Shown here: positions 1-5,844 of the stretch, piece after piece
Numbering within the stretch: the first letter of the stretch is position 1
Layout: each line of letters opens with the position of its first letter
Source: Phycisphaerales bacterium
Lineage (GTDB): Bacteria; Planctomycetota; Phycisphaerae; Phycisphaerales; UBA1924
Length of the DNA: 13,991 nucleotides
Assembly (NCBI GenBank): GCA_030680655.1
Contig: JAUXUZ010000239.1
Coordinates: 1 to 13,991 of the forward strand
Direction: 5' to 3'
Notes under the pieces: generated by a model
Database searches by the model: none
Seen by the model: the letters and a program-made list of their open reading frames with translations, nothing else
What the model was told of the DNA's origin: nothing
Translations under genes and position numbers: made by a program

Positions 1-1416
1 AAAGTCGGTCCGGAACTGGGCCCGGCGCTGCAGGCCGCGCGCTGCCTGCAGGTCGGCCTCGGTCAGCCCGGCGAGCTTGGCGGCCTCGATCGCCTGGATC
101 AGCTCGACCGTCGCCATCTCGGCGCGGTAGAGCAGCTGCACGGTGCGGTCCTGGATCACTTCCACGCGGGCCTTGATCTCCGCCTCGTCGTAGTGGTGGC
201 ACGTCTGGCACGACCTGGAGACGTTGAGCATGGGGCTCCGCACGTGGTGATCGGAGACCTTCACCGCGCCCTCGCGCTTGTAGGGCATGTGGCAGTCGGC
301 GCACGAGACGCCGCTGCGGGCGTGGATGCCCTGCGACCACATCTCAAACTCCGGGTGCTGGGCCTTGAGCACCGGTGCGCCGCTCTTGGCGTGCGTCCAG
401 TCTTTGAAGCCCTGCTCGTCGTAGTAGGCCTCGATGTCATCAACCTTCAGCCCCTTGGCCCACGGGAAGGTCAGGGTCTTGGCGTCGCCCTTGAAGTAGT
501 ACTCCACGTGGCACTGGCCGCAGGCCATCGACCGCATCTCCTGGCGCGATGCGTCGATGTTGGGGTCGTAGTCACGCGCGCGTGCCCCCGCCCGCCACCG
601 GCCGATGCTCGGCATGTGCGCGACCGGGTCGTTGCTGCGCGCCAGCGCGGCGATGCCGTTGAGAAAGCCGACCTTGGTCACCCGCAGCGCCGTTGTCGAG
701 GGGTCAAGGCAGTCGATGCACGAGACGGGGTGGTCGACCAGCTTTGTCGCGTCGTTGTACGTCATCTTGTTGATGACGTCGAACCCCTTGTGCATCTGCT
801 CGTAGCCGTGCGGGCTCGTGGCCGACTCCTCAAGCGTGCCCGCGGCGCCGGCCTTGATCCCCTCCTGGCGCATTGCCACCAACGACGACGAGTGGCAGTT
901 GAGGCACGCGCCCGGCTGGGGCCTCTGCGTCACGCGGTCGGTCTCGCGCTGGTCGCTGAGCATGAACGCGTGCCCACGCTCCTCGCGGAAGTCGATCGCG
1001 AACGCGTACCCCGCGAAGATCTCGCGCAGCATCGGGTCGGCGTCGAGCTTCTGGATGTTCTCGCTCCCGCCATACTTGGTCCGCTCGACATCCACCGTGC
1101 GGATGTACCCGTCGTACTGCTTGGGGTAGTTCTTGCCCCACTCCTTCGGGTCCACCGTTGTCTCGCTCAGCGTCGTCACAGGGAACGCGCGCTGCTTGCC
1201 CTCGTTCTTGCGGTTCTGGATGTCCATCGCGAGCACCAGCATGCCCACCGTGCCCGCCGCGGCCACGATGCAGACAGCCCAGAAGAGCGCAGCCCGGCCG
1301 CCGCCGCCCCTCTTAGGGCTGCCACCCTTCTTGCCGCCTGTCCCGCAGCCAGCCCCTGTCCCGCACCCGCAGCCCGCCGCGGCGCCCGCCTCCGCACCCG
1401 TTGCATTCTCAGACAT
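1..1416 (-). CDS. nrfA: Cytochrome c nitrite reductase, catalytic subunit NrfA (partial, C-terminus beyond left edge)
   Basis: Pentahaem enzyme reducing nitrite to ammonium with six electrons on the outer face of the cytoplasmic membrane, the terminal step of respiratory ammonification. 472 residues are visible; the C-terminal helices lie outside the window. Order: Gly/Cys-rich cytoplasmic head (1-41), one uncleaved membrane segment (about 42-64), then the NrfA body. Haem motifs: C171-C174-H175 (catalytic haem, CxxCH instead of the usual CxxCK), C233-C236-L237 (second haem, His replaced by Leu), C299-C302-H303 followed by the VEYYF signature, C372-C375-H376 and C403-C406-H407. The calcium ligands E305, Y306, K351 and Q353 and the active-site H354 are present by family alignment. 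The ATG at 1416 has GGGAG about 8 nt upstream and lies 33 bp behind nrfH, so the pair is one operon. The CIDCL motif is the oddity: CAT to CTT is a single base change, so mutation or sequence error are both possible. The identification itself is very secure. Confidence 0.96.
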   Translation of the reverse strand, partial: MSENATGAEAGAAAGCGCGTGAGCGTGGKKGGSPKRGGGGRAALFWAVCIVAAAGTVGMLVLAMDIQNRKNEGKQRAFPVTTLSETTVDPKEWGKNYPKQYDGYIRTVDVERTKYGGSENIQKLDADPMLREIFAGYAFAIDFREERGHAFMLSDQRETDRVTQRPQPGACLNCHSSSLVAMRQEGIKAGAAGTLEESATSPHGYEQMHKGFDVINKMTYNDATKLVDHPVSCIDCLDPSTTALRVTKVGFLNGIAALARSNDPVAHMPSIGRWRAGARARDYDPNIDASRQEMRSMACGQCHVEYYFKGDAKTLTFPWAKGLKVDDIEAYYDEQGFKDWTHAKSGAPVLKAQHPEFEMWSQGIHARSGVSCADCHMPYKREGAVKVSDHHVRSPMLNVSRSCQTCHHYDEAEIKARVEVIQDRTVQLLYRAEMATVELIQAIEAAKLAGLTEADLQAARGLQRRAQFRTDF

Positions 1417-1449
1417 GTTGACGCTCCCAGAGGTTGAACCCGTGCAAGA

Positions 1450-1953
1450 CTATTTGCCCGTCGCGTGACCGACGCCGCTGTGGCAGTGCACGCACGAGAG
1501 TGAGTTGTCGCCAGGCTTGGCGGTGAAGCCGTGGGCGTTGATCTGCGAGGTGATATCGCTGTGGCACCGCAGGCAGTTGGCCTCGACAACCTTCAGGCTG
1601 TCAGCCTTGATCATGATCGGCTCGTGAAAGTCCTGCAGGGTGAACCCCTTGCTGTGCCTGAACCCGTGCACCGCCTTCATCGTGTACTTGCCGATGGTGT
1701 CCTGCGGCACGTGGCAGTCGTTGCACACCGCAACGGCGTGGTGGCTCGAGTGCGTCCACGCGTCGTGCTCGGTCCGCATGATGTGGCAGTTGACGCACGA
1801 GTCGGGGTCGTTGGACATGTAGCTCGAGGCGTTCGAGTGATCGATCAGGAACAGCCCGGCGCCCACGACCGATCCGAGCGCAATCGCCAGCAGCACCACG
1901 CCGCCTGCGCCGCTGGTCCATCCTCTGGCTTTCTCGCTGGGCACGCTGTTCAA
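1450..1953 (-). CDS. nrfH: Cytochrome c nitrite reductase small subunit NrfH (tetrahaem quinol dehydrogenase)
   Basis: Membrane-anchored tetrahaem cytochrome of the NapC/NirT family that oxidises menaquinol and passes electrons to NrfA. 167 residues, the usual NrfH length. One N-terminal membrane helix (about 17-38) is followed by four haem motifs: C53-C56-H57 with Met59 (the CxxCHxM first-haem motif specific to NrfH), C77-C80-H81, C127-C130-H131 and C154-C157-H158. The start is TTG at 1953. It is preferred because GGGAGG lies 5 nt upstream (plus positions 1959-1964), and because the next ATG in frame (Met46) would delete the membrane anchor. It is 33 bp upstream of nrfA. The 84 bp before it contain an A+T-rich patch and a TAGACT hexamer that could be its own -10. 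Confidence 0.96.
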   Translation of the reverse strand: MNSVPSEKARGWTSGAGGVVLLAIALGSVVGAGLFLIDHSNASSYMSNDPDSCVNCHIMRTEHDAWTHSSHHAVAVCNDCHVPQDTIGKYTMKAVHGFRHSKGFTLQDFHEPIMIKADSLKVVEANCLRCHSDITSQINAHGFTAKPGDNSLSCVHCHSGVGHATGK

Positions 1954-1958
1954 AGCTG

Positions 1959-1978
1959 CCTCCCAATAACGGAGTCTA
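1959..1978 (-). promoter_or_regulatory. Shine-Dalgarno and possible -10 of nrfHA
   Basis: Reading on the minus strand, TAGACT (plus 1973-1978) is followed by GGGAGG (1959-1964) and, 5 nt later, the TTG start of nrfH. The surrounding stretch 1965-1992 is unusually A+T-rich for this window. No clear -35 is seen 16-18 bp upstream of the hexamer, and I see no convincing FNR-type or NarL-type site. The ribosome site is well supported. The promoter element is tentative, and nrfHA may also be read from the upstream yraN transcript. Confidence 0.5.
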
Positions 1979-2037
1979 TTGTCATCTTTTAAGTGATCCT
2001 ACCTCAGGCAGAGGAGGAAGTCCACCATGGCTGTCCT

Positions 2038-2466
2038 TCACTGATTGCGCTTCACCGCGTTCACCAGGTGCCGCACCACCGGTGCAGCAGAAGGATCGCC
2101 CGCGTCAAACTCAACCGCAACCACATCGATCCGCTTCTTCACCGGCTGCCAGCCGTTCGCCCTGGTCAGGTGCTCCATGATGCTCAGCAGTTTGCGCTGT
2201 TTGAACGCACCCACCTGCGCCTCTGCCTTGGGGCGCGGGCGACAAGGGTCCACCAGGCGTGCCTTCACCTCCACCAGCACGATCACCTCGCCATCTCTGG
2301 CGATGATGTCGGCCTCACCCATCGGCACGCGCACGTTGCGGTCAAGCAGCGTGTACCCCTTCCCTTTGAGAAACGCCGCGGCGGCATCCTCGCCGCGCTG
2401 GCCCACCGGCTCAAACGCCGCGCCACCCCACTTAACCCCCAGCATGGCCAGCACGCGCCGCAGCAC
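2038..2466 (-). CDS. YraN/UPF0102 family protein, restriction-endonuclease-like fold
   Basis: Small protein of the UPF0102 (YraN) family, which has the PD-(D/E)xK nuclease fold; its cellular role is not settled. 142 residues; members are usually about 115-130. The family pattern is intact: the helical motif GQRGEDAAAAFL (22-33), the RN of LDRNVR (41-46), G50-E51-A-D53 (the GEADIIA strand), E66-V-K68 (the VEVK motif carrying the fold's acidic and lysine residues), and the late RIDVVAV strand (112-118). The start is GTG at 2466, chosen because GAGG (2473-2476) sits 6 nt upstream inside the end of the preceding gene. An in-frame ATG at 2445 has no such site. The start lies 3 bp after the stop of the SurA-like gene, so the two are probably translationally coupled. 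nrfH follows after 84 bp. Confidence 0.9.
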   Translation of the reverse strand: MLRRVLAMLGVKWGGAAFEPVGQRGEDAAAAFLKGKGYTLLDRNVRVPMGEADIIARDGEVIVLVEVKARLVDPCRPRPKAEAQVGAFKQRKLLSIMEHLTRANGWQPVKKRIDVVAVEFDAGDPSAAPVVRHLVNAVKRNQ

Positions 2467-2469
2467 AGG

Positions 2470-3978
2470 CTACCTCGGTGACTCTGGCGTGGTGCCCTTG
2501 GGCCTGGCCGTCGGCGGGGGGTTCACGCTCACATCGTTCAGTTCCGGCAGCGCGGGTGAACGCTCAAGCGCGGGGGCGGTCTCGGTCCCCAGCGGGTTGG
2601 CATCACGCACTGCGCTTGCGATCTCCGGCGAGAGGTGGCGCTGCGCAGCCAGCACCAGCAGCTCCATCGTCATGCGCCCAACGGGCGTGAAGCTCCCCTT
2701 CCCCAGCAACTGCCCGAAGAAGACGCTCTGCTCCTGCCCCTCCTTCGACTGCGTCAGACGCGCGAAGATCTCCAGCTGCGCATCCTCTAGCGTGCGGTGC
2801 GGTGTGGAGTAGTCGGCCTCGCGCCGGACCCACACCTTGTACTCGGCGGTATCGATCGGGCCGGCCGCCTCACCCTCGCGGAGCTTCGAGGCCGCCTCGT
2901 TCCACGTCTTGTTCCCCACCCACTCGACCTCCGCGAACGGCTTGTCGAGCGGCCGGACCACCAGGCCCGCCCGCGCCCGGTCGAAGACGTTCGCCTCCGA
3001 AGCCGCCAGCTCGCGGAACGCGCCGCCGTCTGACGCCGAGGCCGAAGCCTGTGCCCTCGCCACCGCGGCGGCGTTGGCGCCGTCGATCATCACGATGCGC
3101 ACCACGCCGAAGGGGGGCGGGTTCAGCGTTGCCTGGTTCTCTTCGTAGTAGCGCTCAACCTTCCGCCAAGGCACGCGCACGTTGGGTGTGACGTTTTCCT
3201 TGATCAACTCGCGGATCAGCGTCTGGTCGCGCTGGCTGCGGAGGAACTTGTCGTAGTCCTCGCCCGTGCGCTCCTTGATCGCCTCTTCGGCCTGCGCCTG
3301 GCTGCCCCCCTGCTGCCCGCTGGCCCACTGGTCGACACGCTTGAGGAAGTAGATCAGCCCCTGCTTCTGCTCGGGCGTCAGGCGTGCCCGCGCCTCACCA
3401 AGCAGCAGCTCGTCACGCACGCGCAGCTCAACCTGCTGGCGGATCAAGCGTGCAGCCTCGCGCACCCACACCTGCGCGGCCGCTGGTGTCTTGACGTTCC
3501 GCGCTGCCGCACGCAGCTGCCCATCCATCGGGTCGAGCACCTCGCTGGCGTAGACCGGCCGCCCCTGGATCTGCCCGACCATGCTGTCGGCCACCACATC
3601 ACGCCCAACCGGCGCCGCCGCGGTATCGGCGTGCGGGGCAGCATCTACCACTGCCACCACGCGCGGCGCTCGCTGGTCAGGCCGCGCGGGGGCCGCTTCC
3701 GGTGCCGGGGTTGGCACCGCAACCGGTGCCTTCTGCTCGCCCGTCGCGACGGCCGTGCCATCGGCAACACCTTTCGGCGCGGCGGCCATTTCTTTGTGGA
3801 ACGCCGCCGGCTGCACGGTCTGACCGACCTTCTCGCCGCTGCCCCAGCTCGAACAGCCGGCCCCGGCAGCGACCAGCAAAGCAGTGCAGCCTGCCAAGCC
3901 ACGCGTTGAGAGCAACTGCCACCCGCCGCCGGTGGGTTTCAAGTCGAGCATCCGTGCAGAGTCCGAAGGTGTGTTCAT
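2470..3978 (-). CDS. SurA/parvulin-like peptidyl-prolyl isomerase-related lipoprotein
   Basis: Probable exported chaperone related to the SurA N-terminal and PpiC (parvulin) families. 502 residues from the ATG at 3978. A lipoprotein signal with a lipobox-like VAAGAGC puts the lipidated cysteine at residue 42. An Ala/Pro-rich linker (about 60-130) follows. A SurA-N-like opening at about 133-150 (VGQIQGRPVYASEV) leads into a long helical region with the typical DELLLGEAR stretch (189-197). Residues 268-395 resemble a degenerate parvulin domain (KVERYYEEN, VVRIVMID, then an Ala-rich helix and FRELAAS). The tail is Pro-rich. Extending to 4104 would run through the divergent DUF1844 start, so the shorter start is preferred; ATG 3951 is an alternative. 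There is no Shine-Dalgarno sequence, but TGGAAT lies 5 nt upstream of 3978. Family membership rests on overall pattern, and isomerase activity is doubtful. Confidence 0.75.
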   Translation of the reverse strand: MNTPSDSARMLDLKPTGGGWQLLSTRGLAGCTALLVAAGAGCSSWGSGEKVGQTVQPAAFHKEMAAAPKGVADGTAVATGEQKAPVAVPTPAPEAAPARPDQRAPRVVAVVDAAPHADTAAAPVGRDVVADSMVGQIQGRPVYASEVLDPMDGQLRAAARNVKTPAAAQVWVREAARLIRQQVELRVRDELLLGEARARLTPEQKQGLIYFLKRVDQWASGQQGGSQAQAEEAIKERTGEDYDKFLRSQRDQTLIRELIKENVTPNVRVPWRKVERYYEENQATLNPPPFGVVRIVMIDGANAAAVARAQASASASDGGAFRELAASEANVFDRARAGLVVRPLDKPFAEVEWVGNKTWNEAASKLREGEAAGPIDTAEYKVWVRREADYSTPHRTLEDAQLEIFARLTQSKEGQEQSVFFGQLLGKGSFTPVGRMTMELLVLAAQRHLSPEIASAVRDANPLGTETAPALERSPALPELNDVSVNPPPTARPKGTTPESPR

Positions 3979-4035
3979 GGGTATTCCATGCGGTCGAGTG
4001 GTGCCGATCGCGCCCGCTGCGCACAGCATATCGCC

Positions 4036-4041
4036 TACCGT
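4036..4041 (+). promoter_or_regulatory. Candidate -10 (TACCGT), leaderless start of the DUF1844 gene
   Basis: TACCGT ends 7 nt before the ATG at 4049, so transcription would start at or next to the start codon. There is no Shine-Dalgarno sequence. The hexamer lies in the 70-bp spacer between this gene and the divergent SurA-like lipoprotein gene. No recognisable -35 is seen. Confidence 0.45.
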
Positions 4042-4048
4042 GCCCATT

Positions 4049-4582
4049 ATGGCCGACACCACCCCCCCCTCTTCTACCCCCCCCTCTTCGCCAAAGCTCA
4101 TCATCGACTCAGACTGGAAGAGTCAGGCGCAGGCCGAGAAGGACCGCCTCGCTGCCAAGGAGGCCGAGAAGGCCAAAGCTGCGCCGGCTCCGGGCGCTGC
4201 GGGCGCTGCTGCGGCGGGCGCGGGCGTAGCCGCGACCGGCGGGCACGCACAGCAACTGCCACCGGCCGACTGGCAGGCGTTGCTCGGGACGATGGTCAGC
4301 CAGACGCTCATGTACATGGGGGCCTACCCCGACCCGGAGACAGGCCGCCCGATCGTCTCGCTCGAGTACGCCAAGTTCCACATCGACTTGATCGATGTGC
4401 TGGTGCAGAAGACCAAGGGCAACCTGACCGAGCAAGAGACCACCGACCTGACGCAGGTGCTCAGCGAACTGCGGATGCGCTACGTCGAGCTCTCACAGGC
4501 GGTCGCGAAGATGTACGCCGCCCAGATGGCCAAGGGTGGCCAGCCGGGCGGTGCCCAGGGCGCTGGCCCGCTGCAGATGTAG
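4049..4582 (+). CDS. DUF1844 domain-containing protein
   Basis: 177-residue soluble protein of unknown function. The N-terminal KLIIDSDWKSQAQAEK (16-31) is the typical opening of planctomycete DUF1844 proteins. It is followed by a charged helix (27-43), an Ala/Gly-rich linker (44-66) and the domain itself (about 69-150): LPPADWQALLGTMVSQTLMY, then GAYPDPETGRP, the helix FHIDLIDVLVQKTKGNLT and the closing helix LSELRMRYVEL. The tail is Gly/Gln-rich. The start is ATG 4049 because the recognisable family sequence begins there. Upstream in-frame ATGs at 3884 and 3977 would overlap the divergent lipoprotein gene. The C-terminus converges on the dockerin gene with a 15-bp gap. The domain assignment is firm; the function is not known. 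Confidence 0.9.
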   Translation: MADTTPPSSTPPSSPKLIIDSDWKSQAQAEKDRLAAKEAEKAKAAPAPGAAGAAAAGAGVAATGGHAQQLPPADWQALLGTMVSQTLMYMGAYPDPETGRPIVSLEYAKFHIDLIDVLVQKTKGNLTEQETTDLTQVLSELRMRYVELSQAVAKMYAAQMAKGGQPGGAQGAGPLQM

Positions 4583-4597
4583 GCCCGCCCCTGCGGG
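4583..4597. terminator. Short GC hairpin filling a convergent gap
   Basis: CCCGC (4584-4588), a 4-nt loop and GCGGG (4593-4597) form a 5-bp stem. It lies exactly between the stop codons of the convergent DUF1844 and dockerin genes. There is no T-tract on either side, so it would be a weak or non-classical bidirectional terminator at best. Confidence 0.3.
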
Positions 4598-5680
4598 TCA
4601 CTCCGTGCAGCCGGCAAAGAACTGCTCGATGAACACGACGAAGTCGTTGTTGTCCCACGCGCCGTCGGAGCCGGGCACGCCGCCCTGCACGCCGATATCC
4701 GCGCGCGGGTCGGAAGCGAAGAACCGGTCGATGTACACGATGAAGTCGTTGTTATTCAAGAGCCCGTCGGGCCCGAACAGACCGCCGGGCCGACCGATGT
4801 CCGCCGGGCCGCAGGGGGGCAGGTTGAACCCCGGAACCATCACTACGCCCGCGTTGCCGCCGAACGTGCTGAACAGCAGGCTGTTGGTCACCGGATCGAG
4901 GCACCCGCCCTCAGCGCCGCTAAGGCCCGTGATGAAGTCCCGCCGAGTCGCGCTCACCGGCAGACCAGCGGGGTCAACGTCGTACGAAGAGACACGGCCG
5001 GACGAATACTCACAAACAAGCATCGTCGGCGTCTCGTTGAAGATCGGCGAGAAGAGCGGGACGTACACGATCCCCTCTGGCCCGCCGCCGGTGAAGATGT
5101 TCTCGCCGCCCGACGTCGTAAACGTGTACGTGTGCGGCGCGAGGCCCGGCACCTGCGTCAGCGGCAGTGTGTTGAACGTCCCTCCGTTGTACGAAGCGAC
5201 GACGAAGTTGCCAGCACCCGGGAACCCCGCCGGCACAAACTGGCACGTCCCCGTCGAGGATGCGATCCCTGAACTGCTCAGCGACACGTACGAGTCGGGC
5301 GTCGTGCTATCGGGCCTGAGTTGCCCCAGTGAGTTGTTCGAGTAGGTCGTGAACACCAGCGTCCCGCCCGAGCCCGGGATCTCGCACAGGCCACCATCGA
5401 TGTTCGGCGCCGTCGCAACCAGCGTCGCCGAGCCCGCGAAGCCGCTGATGTACCCGTTGGACGTGCGGGTGATCCCAATCTCGTAGATCGCGCCCACGGT
5501 GCTGTTGGCGTTACCGCCGATCAGCAGCTTGTTGCTGTCGCCGGGCTTGAAGCAGAGCCCGCCGAGTGGAGAGGGCACGCCGGCCGGATACCCAAGCCCA
5601 ACTAGCTGATAGTTCACATCAAACGGGGGTGCCACCACCTGCCCTAACACCGCCCCGGCAAGCGTGGTGGCCAGGCTCAT
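4598..5680 (-). CDS. Secreted GC-type dockerin domain-anchored protein
   Basis: 360-residue exported protein, rich in Gly, Ser, Thr and Asn, with strand-turn repeats suggesting a beta-propeller-like body (for example SNKLLIGGNAN, GGTLVFTTYSN, GNFVVASYN, NSLLFSTFGGN). The last about 68 residues hold two calcium-loop repeats, ADIGRPGGLFGPDGLLNNND and ADIGVQGGVPGSDGAWDNND, each followed by a helix ending in FFA. The protein ends ...FFAGC plus two residues. This paired unit is the C-terminal 'GC-type dockerin' known from Phycisphaerae, probably an anchoring or sorting tail. The start at 5680 gives a very short signal peptide with no basic residue. A stop codon lies 9 codons upstream, and the intervening codons (including a Lys) contain no standard start codon, so the true start may be atypical. 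No enzyme motif was recognised in the body. Confidence 0.85.
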   Translation of the reverse strand: MSLATTLAGAVLGQVVAPPFDVNYQLVGLGYPAGVPSPLGGLCFKPGDSNKLLIGGNANSTVGAIYEIGITRTSNGYISGFAGSATLVATAPNIDGGLCEIPGSGGTLVFTTYSNNSLGQLRPDSTTPDSYVSLSSSGIASSTGTCQFVPAGFPGAGNFVVASYNGGTFNTLPLTQVPGLAPHTYTFTTSGGENIFTGGGPEGIVYVPLFSPIFNETPTMLVCEYSSGRVSSYDVDPAGLPVSATRRDFITGLSGAEGGCLDPVTNSLLFSTFGGNAGVVMVPGFNLPPCGPADIGRPGGLFGPDGLLNNNDFIVYIDRFFASDPRADIGVQGGVPGSDGAWDNNDFVVFIEQFFAGCTE

Positions 5681-5704
5681 CGCCGCAAAGTTGATCCCTT
5701 TCGA

Positions 5705-5844
5705 CTAATAGACTACATCCAATTACGCCATTGGCCACCCCTATTTCTTCTCGGTTTTGGCCAGCGAACGCACGCCCTTGGCGCGCCGCACACTAGTCCG
5801 CACCGCGGCTCAACCGCACGGCACGGACTCGCCGCGACGCGGCG
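5705..5844. other. Intergenic stretch with two inverted repeats behind the CTP synthase gene
   Basis: No gene is seen here. A perfect 6-bp stem (CGCCGC 5830-5835, GAC loop, GCGGCG 5839-5844) touches the stop codon of the CTP synthase gene. A second, imperfect one pairs AGTCCG (5795-5800) with CGGACT (5824-5829), with inner CCG/CGG pairing. Neither is followed by a T-tract on the minus strand. They may mark transcript ends. Confidence 0.35.

Noticed and set aside
193..1437. Long plus-strand open frame opposite nrfA (414 codons)
   Set aside because: Arg/Ala/His/Val-rich shadow created by G/C-biased third positions of nrfA, whose haem motifs prove the minus strand is coding.
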